Assembly (NCBI GenBank): GCA_020725105.1
Contig: DYFQ01000002.1
Location: 1-47,520 of the forward strand
DNA: 47,520 nt
DNA from: Symbiobacterium thermophilum
GTDB taxonomy: Bacteria > Bacillota > Sulfobacillia > DYFQ01
Direction of reading: 5' to 3'
This document shows positions 25,407-33,725 of this stretch, piece by piece; position 1 is the first letter of the stretch, and every line of letters starts with the position of its first letter. The notes under the pieces are model-generated. The model saw nothing but the letters and a program-made list of their open reading frames with translations. It was not told the DNA's origin and made no database searches. The position numbers and the translations under genes are program-made.

Positions 25407-27125
25407 CTAATCGCCCTGGCCGGGGCTGGTGGCCGCCGTCACCCGGGCCGGAACCTCAGGCTCCTCGGACTCGGCCAGTTCCAGCCGGACGGTCGGCTCG
25501 GGCCAGAGGCCCTGGGGCCGCAACAGCATCATGGCGATGAGCAACCCGCCGTACATGAACAGCCGGTACTCGGTGAATTCCCGCAGAAGCTCGGGCATGG
25601 CCACCAGAAAGAGCGCTCCCACGAACACCCCCGGGATGCTCCCCATGCCCCCGACGATGATGAGGGCCAGAACGTTGATGGAGATGATCAACTGGAAGCT
25701 GTGGGGGAAGACCGAGCCGATCATGGCGGCGAAGATCGCCCCGGCCACGCCGGCAAAGCCGGCCCCCAGACCGTAGGCCAGGAGCTTTGTCTGGACCAGG
25801 TTGATCCCCATGGCCTGGGCCACGTCCTCGTCCTCGCGCATGGCCATCCAGGCCCGGCCCAGCCGGGAGTTCCGGAGCCGGGTCGCCACGAACCACACGA
25901 TGATGCAGCCGGCCACCACCAGGTAGTAGATCTGCTGCGGGCCGATGAGCGCGATGTTGCCCAGCACGGGCCGGGGGATGTGGGCGATCCCCTGGGAACC
26001 GCCGGTGAGCGGGCGGAGCCAGTCCGAGCCCACCAGGAGCCGGACGATCTCGCCGAACCCGAGGGTGGCGATGGCCAGGTAGTCGCCGCGGATGCCCAGC
26101 ACCGGCACGCCCAGGATGACGCCGGCGATCAGCGCCACCAGGACCGCGACGGGCAGGGCCTGCCAGAAGGTAAGCGCGAGCCAGCCCGTCTCCGGCGAGG
26201 TGAGGATGGCCAGGGTGTAGGCGCCGATGGCGAAAAAGGCCACGAAACCGAGGTCCAGCAGGCCGGCCCAGCCCACCTCCAGGTTGAGGCCGAGTCCCAT
26301 CAGGACGTACAGCCCCACCAGCACCAGCACGTAGCTGAGGAAGCTCCCCAGGACCTGGGGGAGCCAGAGCACGATGGCCAGGCCCACGGCCGCCAGGGCG
26401 ACGTTGACCCGCCGGCGCCGCTCTGGCGGGAGCGCGTCCAGCCGGCGCCGGACCTTGGGCGTCTGAGACGCCCACACCGCCTGGACCAGGGCCCCGGCGG
26501 CACCGGTTACCAGGGCGCCGGCGACCGTCAGCCCCTTTTGCACCATGAACAGCCGCGTCGTCGCGGCCGGCACGCCCAGGTCCCACAGGATGCCCTGCAG
26601 CAGTTCGGCGAAAAGGCCGGTCAAGAGCATGGTTCCCAGCCCTGCCACCACGGCCTGGCTGACCCGGCCGGGCAACAGGGTCAGCGCCCCACCGAGGCTC
26701 CCGACGAGAGCGCCGGCAAGCACGAGCTGCGGGAGCCCGGCGCCGGGATCGCGCCCGAAGGTCAGGAGCCCGTAAAGTACGGGGTTGGCGTTCTGCAGCA
26801 CGGCTCTGAGGTTCACGACCTGTCCCACCAGGACCAGCACGGCCAGCGGGAAGCCGCTGGCCAGCCCGGCCAGGGCCGCACCGGGCAAGGCGACAGGCCG
26901 CCCGGCCCCACGCGAAGCGTGCAGCACCCGGCGGGCCGCGATCATGCCGGTGACGAGAGCGGTCAAGAAGAGCAGGGTGTGGCCCATGGAGAGCACGCCG
27001 GTGATGATGGGCCGCCCGGCGAAGGCGTTGACCATCCCGACCAGCGACAACAGAAGGGCCATGACCCCGCCCACCAGGCCCACGACGACCGCGGGGCGGA
27101 GCGCGGCGCGGAACCGTTCACCCAT
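25407..27125 (-). CDS. livM: branched-chain amino acid ABC transporter permease LivM with long N-terminal membrane extension
   Basis: A 572-residue permease. The C-terminal 330 residues are a standard LivM core: GLGLNLEVGWAGLLDLGFVA, VLGIRGDYLAIATLGFGEIV, GRAWMAMREDEDVAQAMGIN, and IIVGGMGSIPGVFVGA. Before it come about 215 extra residues with five or six predicted membrane segments and a charged loop (PKVRRRLDALPPERRRR), roughly doubling the usual size. Long LivM forms occur in some other lineages; the role of the extension is unknown. The ATG at 27125 follows GGGAGGCGG. It lies between livH (12 bases upstream) and livG. Confidence 0.93.
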   Translation of the reverse strand: MGERFRAALRPAVVVGLVGGVMALLLSLVGMVNAFAGRPIITGVLSMGHTLLFLTALVTGMIAARRVLHASRGAGRPVALPGAALAGLASGFPLAVLVLVGQVVNLRAVLQNANPVLYGLLTFGRDPGAGLPQLVLAGALVGSLGGALTLLPGRVSQAVVAGLGTMLLTGLFAELLQGILWDLGVPAATTRLFMVQKGLTVAGALVTGAAGALVQAVWASQTPKVRRRLDALPPERRRRVNVALAAVGLAIVLWLPQVLGSFLSYVLVLVGLYVLMGLGLNLEVGWAGLLDLGFVAFFAIGAYTLAILTSPETGWLALTFWQALPVAVLVALIAGVILGVPVLGIRGDYLAIATLGFGEIVRLLVGSDWLRPLTGGSQGIAHIPRPVLGNIALIGPQQIYYLVVAGCIIVWFVATRLRNSRLGRAWMAMREDEDVAQAMGINLVQTKLLAYGLGAGFAGVAGAIFAAMIGSVFPHSFQLIISINVLALIIVGGMGSIPGVFVGALFLVAMPELLREFTEYRLFMYGGLLIAMMLLRPQGLWPEPTVRLELAESEEPEVPARVTAATSPGQGD

Positions 27126-27137
27126 GGGTCCGCCTCC

Positions 27138-28202
27138 CTAGGCCTTCTTCCCGGCGAGGCGCTCGCCGAGGATCCCGGTGGGCCGGAAGATCAGGACCAG
27201 CACCAGCATGCTGAAGGCAATCGCGTCTTTCAACTGGTTTGGCGCGGGAATGCCCAGCCCGTCGAGGAACAGGGTGGGACCCACAGACTCCACAAGGCCA
27301 AGGAAGATGCCGCCCAGCATGGCGCCGGGGACGTTGCCGATGCCCCCCAGGACGGCGGCGGTGAACGCCTTGATCCCCGGGAGAAAGCCCATGAAGAACC
27401 GGACCTGGCCGAACATGAGGGCGTAGAGCACGCCGGCCACGCCCGCCATCATGGCCCCCACGGCGAAGGTGATGACGATCACCCGGTCGACGTCAATGCC
27501 CATGAGGGCGGCCACTTCCTTGTCCTCGGCGACGGCCCGCATGGCCTTGCCCGTACGGGTCCGCTGGACGAACCGGTAGAGCAGCACCATCATCAGGGCG
27601 GCAGCGATGATGACCAGGACCTGCTCCCGGAGAATGCGCATGGCCCCCACGCCCCACTCGCCATCCAGGATGGCCGGCTGGGGGTACCCGCGGACTCCCG
27701 AGCCGTAGAGGCCGCGGAACGTGTACTGCAGGAAAAAGGAGGCGCCGATGGCGGTGATGAGGGGCACCAGCCGCGGCGCCCGCCGCAGCGGCCGGTAGGC
27801 CACCCGCTCCAGCAGGACGGCCACGGTGGTCGAGGTGGCCATGCTGAGGGCCATGAGCAGCAGGATGCTCACCACGGGGCGCGCGTTCAGCATCCCCGAC
27901 TGCTCCAGCGACCGGGCCAGGAAATACGACGTGAAGGCGCCGGACATGAACACCTCGCCGTGGGCGAAGTTGATCATCCGCAGGATGCCGTAGACCAGGG
28001 TGTACCCCAGGGCGATCAGGGCGTACACCGACCCGTTGGCCAGCCCGGCCACGAGGAAGTCGACCCAGTGCCGGACCGTGTACCGCCCCGACGCCAGGGT
28101 GGAAACGGAGCCCACCACGACGATGGTTATCAGCACCGCGCCGGTGACCCAGATGGCCACGTCGGTGCCGGTGATGCGCCGCGCCACGCGAATCCCCGGC
28201 AT
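27138..28202 (-). CDS. livH: branched-chain amino acid ABC transporter permease LivH
   Basis: A 354-residue integral membrane permease with LivH motifs: GLANGSVYALIALGYTLVYG, INFAHGEVFM, RAVAEDKEVAALMGID and AAVLGGIGNVPGAMLGG. It has an extra N-terminal helix (about 14-34) before the usual first transmembrane segment. With LivM it forms the pore through which LivJ-bound substrate enters. ATG at 28202 follows AGGGGTGGGTGC. A strong hairpin separates it from livJ upstream, so it probably receives less transcript than the binding protein. Confidence 0.95.
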   Translation of the reverse strand: MPGIRVARRITGTDVAIWVTGAVLITIVVVGSVSTLASGRYTVRHWVDFLVAGLANGSVYALIALGYTLVYGILRMINFAHGEVFMSGAFTSYFLARSLEQSGMLNARPVVSILLLMALSMATSTTVAVLLERVAYRPLRRAPRLVPLITAIGASFFLQYTFRGLYGSGVRGYPQPAILDGEWGVGAMRILREQVLVIIAAALMMVLLYRFVQRTRTGKAMRAVAEDKEVAALMGIDVDRVIVITFAVGAMMAGVAGVLYALMFGQVRFFMGFLPGIKAFTAAVLGGIGNVPGAMLGGIFLGLVESVGPTLFLDGLGIPAPNQLKDAIAFSMLVLVLIFRPTGILGERLAGKKA

Positions 28203-28251
28203 GCACCCACCCCTGTGCGCTTCGGCATGCGAAATGTTCCGGACAACCTCA

Positions 28252-28285
28252 GAGGGGGCGGACCGCGGTGGCGGTCCGCCCCCTC
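28252..28285 (-). terminator. perfect 15-bp stem-loop between livJ and livH
   Basis: Arms 28252-28266 and 28271-28285 are perfectly complementary around a four-base loop (GGTG on the plus strand). No T-run follows on the minus strand. The hairpin sits 43 bases after the livJ stop and 49 before the livH start. Such intercistronic hairpins usually stabilise the upstream binding-protein mRNA and reduce read-through into permease genes. Confidence 0.8.
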
Positions 28286-28328
28286 CGGTGACTTCCAGCC
28301 TACGCGATGCAGACGGGCTCCCGCCCCA

Positions 28329-29573
28329 TTACTCCGGCGACCAGACCTTCTTGGGCGGCCACTCGCCGACCTTGACCTGGTAGACGGCGATCTTCGGATC
28401 GGAGCAGTCGCCATAGGGGTCGCAGTTGAGGTTACCGGTGAGACCCGCGTGGTTCCCGGTCGCCGCCACGGCGTCCCTGAGCGCCTTGCGGCCGATGTAG
28501 AGGGTCCCGTCGGGGCCCTGCACGGCCACCTTCTCGATGGCCTTGAAGATGATCATGGCCGCGTCGTAGGCGTGGGCGTGAAACGCCGACAGCGGCTTCT
28601 CGCCGTACTTCTTCTGGTGCTTGGCCAGGAAATCGCTGTAGGCCGCGCCAAAGGCCTCGAAGTCGGGGCTCGAGAGGTACATCCCCTCGGCCGCGCTCCC
28701 GGCCGCGTCGACGAAGTCGGGCGAGAACATGCCGTCCGCGCCCATCAGCACGGTGTTCTCCAGGCCCGAGACGGTCCGCGCCTGGCTGGTGATGTTGGCG
28801 CCCGCCGCGATGAAGATCGGGTAGTAGATGATCTCGGGCTTGTTGGCGGCGATCCGGGTCAGCACGGGCCGCATCTCGGTGTCCTCGGGGCCGACGGCTT
28901 CCTGGTTGGTGACCGTCCCGCCCAGGCGCCGGAACTCGTCGGCGAACACCTGCTGCAGCGACTCGGCGTACGGGCTGCCGTCGTGGATGGTGGCCGCCCT
29001 CCGGAGCCCCAGGAACTTGTAGGCGAACTGGGCCGCGACGGCGCCCTGGACCTTGTCGTTGTGGGCCGTGCGGAAGTAGCCGTCAAAGTCCGGTCCACGG
29101 TCAGGCGCGGTCAAGAACGGCGCCGTGTTGGACGGCGAGATGATGGTGAAGCCCGCCTTCGACAGGGTGGGCACGCCGGCGCGGGCCGCGCTGGAGCAGT
29201 TGGTGCCGATGACCGCCACGATCCGGGAGTCGGCCGCCAGCTTCAGGGCCGCCGCCTGCCCGCCCTCGGGGTTGCACCCCTCGTCCTCGCCCACCAGTTC
29301 GATGGGGTGGCCAAGGAGCTTGCCGCCCATGTCGTCGATGGCGACCTCGATCCCGCGGCGGGAGTCAATGCCAAGGGTCTCGTCGGGACCGGCGACGACC
29401 AGCGCGTATGCCAGGCGGACGGGCTCGCCGGGGCCGATCTTCAGCACTCCTATGTCGTCGGTCACCTGGGGTGCCGGTGGCGGAGCCTCCCCGGCGGGCT
29501 GACGCTGGGCGCAGGCCGACACCAGTAGAGCAGCCACCACCAGGAGCGCCGCCAGGAGCATCCACTTCCTCAT
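28329..29573 (-). CDS. livJ: branched-chain amino acid ABC transporter substrate-binding lipoprotein
   Basis: A 414-residue periplasmic-binding-fold type I receptor with a lipoprotein signal ending LVSAC (Cys21). Typical segments follow: GIDSRRGIEVAIDDMGGKLL, IVAVIGTNCSSAARAGVPTL, IISPSNTAPFLT and AYDAAMIIFKAIEKV. It captures amino acids outside the cell for LivHMGF. The ATG follows GGAGGAGAG. It is the first gene of the cluster. The 268 bases upstream (29574-29841) contain no gene and only a short inverted repeat (CGAAG-N11-CTTCG), with no convincing promoter. Confidence 0.95.
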   Translation of the reverse strand: MRKWMLLAALLVVAALLVSACAQRQPAGEAPPPAPQVTDDIGVLKIGPGEPVRLAYALVVAGPDETLGIDSRRGIEVAIDDMGGKLLGHPIELVGEDEGCNPEGGQAAALKLAADSRIVAVIGTNCSSAARAGVPTLSKAGFTIISPSNTAPFLTAPDRGPDFDGYFRTAHNDKVQGAVAAQFAYKFLGLRRAATIHDGSPYAESLQQVFADEFRRLGGTVTNQEAVGPEDTEMRPVLTRIAANKPEIIYYPIFIAAGANITSQARTVSGLENTVLMGADGMFSPDFVDAAGSAAEGMYLSSPDFEAFGAAYSDFLAKHQKKYGEKPLSAFHAHAYDAAMIIFKAIEKVAVQGPDGTLYIGRKALRDAVAATGNHAGLTGNLNCDPYGDCSDPKIAVYQVKVGEWPPKKVWSPE

Positions 29574-29841
29574 GGCGTATCTCTCCTCCCCCTCTCAACT
29601 CAGGGCCCCTGCCTCAGGCCGGCGATGGCGTGGTGTCGGCCGTGCCCCTACCGGCGGTGGCGGCCGGACTGCTGCGGTGCGGCTGTTGTGCGGCCATTTG
29701 CTTCGTGACCCGGCACTTTGGCAGTAGTTTGGAGTCGAGGTATTACACACAGGCATCGAAATTCCTTCCGGCAACAGCCGCCTTTGTCGAAGCATTTCGC
29801 ACACTTCGTGCCTGCCGCGGCACCGGGCGCGGACCTGTGGC

Positions 29842-30555
29842 CTAGCCAGGCCCGACCAGCAGGCTCCCCAGGACGGCCACGCCGTTGATGAACACGTGGG
29901 CTATGATGGGAGGCCACAGGCTGCCGGTCCGCTCCATGAGCCAGGCCAGGCCGGCGCCGACGAGAAACAGGGACGGCAAGAGGGTCGGATTCAGGTGAAC
30001 AGCGGCGAAGAAGGCCGCGCTGGCCACGATGGCCGCCGGCGCCGCCAGTCTGGCCCGCAGGGCCGTATAGACCAGGCCGCGGTAGAGCAACTCCTCCGCC
30101 ACCGGCACCAGGACGACCAGCGACAGGATGATCGCCGCCTGTTCCAGCGAGGGTTCGTGGAGCCAGGGCCGGGTCAGGAACGGGTTGTTGGACTCCACGC
30201 TGACGAACTGCTGCTCCACAAGGACGACCACGTCGGACAGAACCTTGATGCCAAGCCCGCCGGCCAGGCCGGCCCGGGCGATGGGGGCCAGCGGCCGCCA
30301 GTCGAGCAGCCCCGAGAGGGTCCGGCGCCCGGCGCGCGTCCTGCCGGCGACCAGGAGAACGAGCATCCCGATGACGGCCGGCTGCAGCAGGCCGATCCAG
30401 ACCATGAGCGCCTTGTCCACCCGTACCAGGTCGCCGGCCGGCCGCAACGCGCCGGCAATCAGCGCGCCGGCGCCCAGGGTAAAGCCCTGGGCGAGGAGGA
30501 AGACGAGGATCGCGTCGGCCAGCGACCACGGCCGTGGCGTCACCGGGAACCTCAA
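29842..30555 (-). CDS. CPBP-family intramembrane glutamic protease
   Basis: A 237-residue multi-pass membrane protein with all three CPBP/Rce1-type motifs: EELLYRG (Glu154, Glu155, Arg159), FFAAVH (His187) and HVFIN (His220, Asn224). Members cleave membrane-embedded or prenylated substrates, or act in peptide maturation and immunity; the substrate here is unknown. The TTG start overlaps the upstream permease stop as TTGA; GTG at 30543 is an alternative. It ends a run of genes beginning with the selenoprotein glutaredoxin, and sits next to an ABC-2 exporter, a pairing often seen in bacteriocin or peptide export loci (inference only). Confidence 0.9.
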   Translation of the reverse strand: MRFPVTPRPWSLADAILVFLLAQGFTLGAGALIAGALRPAGDLVRVDKALMVWIGLLQPAVIGMLVLLVAGRTRAGRRTLSGLLDWRPLAPIARAGLAGGLGIKVLSDVVVLVEQQFVSVESNNPFLTRPWLHEPSLEQAAIILSLVVLVPVAEELLYRGLVYTALRARLAAPAAIVASAAFFAAVHLNPTLLPSLFLVGAGLAWLMERTGSLWPPIIAHVFINGVAVLGSLLVGPG

Positions 30556-31688
30556 AGCGCCTCGCGCCTCAGTTGCCAGGCCGCCAGCGCCACCATGGCC
30601 ACGGCGAACCCCCCGAGAAAGCCGAGTTCACCCACGACTGCCGGCGCCTCGGCCCCCCTGACCATCACCGCCCGGAGGGCGCGGATGGCGTAGGTCATGG
30701 GCATCACCGACGCCAGCCACCTGAGAACCGGCGTTAGGGTCTCCACCGGCCAGATGACCCCGGCCAGCAGGACCTGGGGCGTGATGACCAGCGGGATGAA
30801 CTGGACCACCTGGAGTTCGGTCCGGGCGAAGAAAGAAAGGTAGATGCCCAGGTTGACCGCCCCCACCACCAGGAGGAGTTCCACCAGCAGGACGAGCCAC
30901 GCGCTTCCGGCGATGCTGACCCCGAGCACCCAGAGGCTGAAGCCCAGGATCACCAGGGCCTGGACGCCGGCAAAGACCAGGAAGCCGAGCAGGTAGCCCA
31001 CCACCACCTCCAGCCGGGAAATCGGGCTCGCCAGCAGGCGTTCCATGGTCCCCTGGGATCTTTCCCGCAGGAACGACACGCTCGTCAGCAGGAAGACGAA
31101 GAAGAAGACGAACGCGGTGATGAACACCGGGGCGAAATAGTCCATGGTGGCCAGGTCAGGCCCGCCGTGGGCGAACTCCAGGTCGAGTTGCACGGGTGGA
31201 CCCGGGGAGACATCGGTACCGGTAGCCCGGGCCAGGTCCGAGAGGAACGACTGGACGGCCTGCTGGACCGCCCGCTGGACCTGGGCGTTGACCGACGGAA
31301 CCGACCCTTCCAGCACCAGGGTGAACCGGGGGCGGCTCCCGCCGGCCAGTTCCCGGGAAAAACCGGCGGGAATCAGGACGCCGCCTGCCACCGCGCCGTC
31401 ACCAAGTCGTCGCGCAAGTTCTTCCGGGTCGGCCTCGACCACCAGGATCCCCGGCGCCCGGCGCAGGTGCTCGGCGAGCCGGTTGCCCAGGTCAAGCCGG
31501 AGGCCGGGGGCCGCCTCAAACCCCTCGTCCTGCTGGACCAGACCGACGGTGACGGGTTCCTTGTCCTCGTCGACCAGGTAGGCCAGGAGACCCATCACCG
31601 CCGACGGGACGATGATCACCAGGGCCAGGGTCCGGTGGTCGCGGAGGAACTGGCGGACGATCCGTCCGGCCAGGACCAGGACCCGCAT
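30552..31688 (-). CDS. ABC-2 type transporter permease
   Basis: A 378-residue membrane protein of the ABC-2/YhgE-like permease type. It has one N-terminal helix (about 21-41), a large extracytoplasmic domain (45-210), then five helices from DYFAPVFITAFVFFFVFLLT to the end, with the linker SVSFLRERSQGTMERLLASP that is a hallmark of the family. It pairs with the ATPase encoded immediately upstream to export a drug, lipid or peptide. The ATG at 31688 overlaps the ATPase stop by one base (ATGA arrangement), showing a single operon. Substrate unknown. Confidence 0.92.
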   Translation of the reverse strand: MRVLVLAGRIVRQFLRDHRTLALVIIVPSAVMGLLAYLVDEDKEPVTVGLVQQDEGFEAAPGLRLDLGNRLAEHLRRAPGILVVEADPEELARRLGDGAVAGGVLIPAGFSRELAGGSRPRFTLVLEGSVPSVNAQVQRAVQQAVQSFLSDLARATGTDVSPGPPVQLDLEFAHGGPDLATMDYFAPVFITAFVFFFVFLLTSVSFLRERSQGTMERLLASPISRLEVVVGYLLGFLVFAGVQALVILGFSLWVLGVSIAGSAWLVLLVELLLVVGAVNLGIYLSFFARTELQVVQFIPLVITPQVLLAGVIWPVETLTPVLRWLASVMPMTYAIRALRAVMVRGAEAPAVVGELGFLGGFAVAMVALAAWQLRREAL

Positions 31689-32503
31689 CAGCCGACCCTC
31701 CCCCTTCTCCCCGCGCGCCGGTGGCGCCGCCGGGGCATGGGCGCCGTCCCGTCGTCCAGGCCCTGGGTCCGGGCGAAATGAAGGTAAGCGGACTCCAGGT
31801 CGGGCTGGGCCGCCTCGGCCTTCACCTGGCCGGGGGTTCCGGAAGCCAGCACCCGCCCGGCCTGCAGCATGGCGATGCGCCCGCACCGTTCGGCCTCGTC
31901 CATGATGTGGGTGGACACGATCAGGGTGACCCCGTCCCGGTTCAGCCGGTGAAAGTGGTCCCAGAGGGTCCGGCGAAGTTCAGGGTCGACTCCGACCGTG
32001 GGTTCGTCCAGCAGGAGCAGGCGGGGCCGGTGAAGCAGGACGGCCGCCAGGTTGGTCCGCTGCCGCATGCCGCCGGAGAGGGTGCGCACCACGCTCCCCG
32101 CGCGGGCTTCCAGGCGTACCAGGGCCAGCACCTCGTCGACCCGGTCGGTCAGGGTCCGGCCGCGCAGGCCGTAGAGCCCGCCGAAGAACCGGAGGTTCTC
32201 GCGGACGGTCAGGTCCTCGTAGAGCGCGGCCGACTGGGTCATGTAGCCGATCCGCCCTGCCACCGTCCGCGAGGGCAAGCGCTCCCCCATGACGTGGACC
32301 GTTCCGGCGTCGAGCCGGAGCACCCCGACGACCGCCCGGATCAGGGTGGTCTTGCCGGACCCGTTGGGGCCCAAAAGGCCCAGGTTCTCCCCGGCCGGGA
32401 CTTCCAGGTCCACCCCGTCCAGCGCCCGCACCGGACCGAACTGCTTCACCGCTCCCCGGACGGTGACCGCGGGGACGGAGTCCGCTTGAGCCACGAGGGC
32501 CAT
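31688..32503 (-). CDS. ABC transporter ATPase (ABC-2 exporter)
   Basis: An ABC ATPase of about 271 residues from the ATG at 32503. It has Walker A GPNGSGKTT, signature LSGGMRQR, Walker B RLLLLDEPTVGVDPE and the His-switch STHIMDEAERC, in the pattern of drug/antibiotic exporter ATPases (CcmA class). The C-terminus is a basic tail (PRRRHRRAGRRGR). An upstream GTG at 32587 would add 28 Ala/Arg-rich residues but has no ribosome site; the ATG has AAAGGCGGTGG. It follows the PHP gene and is coupled to the permease gene. Confidence 0.93.
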   Translation of the reverse strand: MALVAQADSVPAVTVRGAVKQFGPVRALDGVDLEVPAGENLGLLGPNGSGKTTLIRAVVGVLRLDAGTVHVMGERLPSRTVAGRIGYMTQSAALYEDLTVRENLRFFGGLYGLRGRTLTDRVDEVLALVRLEARAGSVVRTLSGGMRQRTNLAAVLLHRPRLLLLDEPTVGVDPELRRTLWDHFHRLNRDGVTLIVSTHIMDEAERCGRIAMLQAGRVLASGTPGQVKAEAAQPDLESAYLHFARTQGLDDGTAPMPRRRHRRAGRRGRVG

Positions 32504-32593
32504 GGGTGCCGCCACCGCCTTTCTTGCGGGCACGGCGGTTGCTTCGCCGGCACCGCGGCGCGCGCCTGCCCGGGCCTTCTGCCCCACGCGCGG

Positions 32594-33709
32594 CTACCGG
32601 AGGTAAACGTGATTGGTGAAGGCCCAGGGCCGGAGCCGGCCCTCGTGGGGAACGTGGCACTCCAGCCGGTAGGCTCCCGGCCCGGGCGCGGGCCACTCGG
32701 CGCCGGCCGAGATCCTTCCTTCGTACACCGGGTTCCCGTCCCGCAGCACCCTCACGTGGCAGGGAGCCGGCACCCGGGCCCGGAGCACCAGCCCCGGCCG
32801 GTAGGAGGCCTCCGCTCCCACGACCCCGCAGGGCTCGCCCTCCGCCACCGGCTCCCAGGCGAGGCCGGCAAAGTCGCCGAGGGGGAAGTAGCCAAAGGTA
32901 CACCGGCCGGCCCGCAGGCCGGCGTACAGGGCATCTATTGCCGCGCGGGCCGATCCGGGCCCGGGGTCCGTGCTGGGCCAGGCGCCGGCGTCCACCAGGA
33001 CGCGGGTCCGGATGGTCTGGAACATCTGGCGGTAGGGAAAGATCACCGCCGCCTCGTAGCCCGGCGGCACGGCGTGGCCGAGCCCCAGCCGCCCCACCTG
33101 CTCGGCGAGGCGAAAGGCGTGGGCGTCCAGGCCCCCCACCCCGACGACCCGGCCCGCGCGGCTCAGCCGGTCCCACGTCTCCAGGGTCTGGGGGAAGGGT
33201 CCGCCGATGGCCGCGTCAGGCTCCTGGAAGTAGCGGGCGGCGTCGGCAAGGGTCTGGACCTGGTCCATGAAGTCGTCCATGAACGTCCAGACCTCCAGGC
33301 CGCAAAAGCCCCGCACCGACCAGTCGGTCCAGGGAGCCCTGCTGCCCGGGACCAGCGGCGTGCCGGGAGAGAAGGGGTGGGCCAGAAAGCCGAACCCGCC
33401 CCGGGCCCGGACGGCATCGATCACCGCCTGCGGGCCGCCGGTCTTGGGAACCACCTCCCTCAGGCCGAAGGCCAGGTAGTGGTTGACCGGCGGCGTGACC
33501 TCCATCCCCGCCGCCACCAGGACCGGGCCGTACCAGCCTTCCTTGCCGGCCTCCAGGGCGCCGAGGGTGTCGTGGTCAGTCAGCAGGACGAAGTCCAGGC
33601 CCGCCTCGGCGGCGGCAGCGGCGATGTGCTCCACCGGCGCCCAGGCGTCCGGCGAGTATTCGGAATGGATGTGGATGCAGCCCTTGACCTCGCGAAAGAG
33701 TGACCCCAT
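32594..33709 (-). CDS. PHP-domain metal-dependent phosphoesterase
   Basis: A 371-residue protein. The first 230 residues form a polymerase-and-histidinol-phosphatase domain with the metal-binding motifs HIHSEYSPD (13-15 region), LLTDHDT, AAGMEV, FLAHPF and GGLDAHAF. The last 100 residues form a beta-rich domain (LVLRARVPAPCHVRVLRDGN) that resembles an Ig-like add-on. PHP enzymes of this type hydrolyse phosphoesters of small molecules or nucleotides; the substrate is not predictable. The ATG at 33709 lies 16 bases after the selenoprotein stop, so both probably share a transcript. Confidence 0.88.
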   Translation of the reverse strand: MGSLFREVKGCIHIHSEYSPDAWAPVEHIAAAAAEAGLDFVLLTDHDTLGALEAGKEGWYGPVLVAAGMEVTPPVNHYLAFGLREVVPKTGGPQAVIDAVRARGGFGFLAHPFSPGTPLVPGSRAPWTDWSVRGFCGLEVWTFMDDFMDQVQTLADAARYFQEPDAAIGGPFPQTLETWDRLSRAGRVVGVGGLDAHAFRLAEQVGRLGLGHAVPPGYEAAVIFPYRQMFQTIRTRVLVDAGAWPSTDPGPGSARAAIDALYAGLRAGRCTFGYFPLGDFAGLAWEPVAEGEPCGVVGAEASYRPGLVLRARVPAPCHVRVLRDGNPVYEGRISAGAEWPAPGPGAYRLECHVPHEGRLRPWAFTNHVYLR

Positions 33710-33725
33710 CCGGCCGCCCGGCGCC

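Noticed and set aside
25080-29528. A 1,482-codon plus-strand frame opposite the liv operon
   Set aside because: It is the antisense shadow of livG, livM, livH and livJ; its composition is His/Gly/Gln-rich with no recognisable domain.
29574-29841. Promoter for the liv operon
   Set aside because: TTGCCG and TAATAC occur, but the spacing (over 20) is wrong and no better pair is visible.
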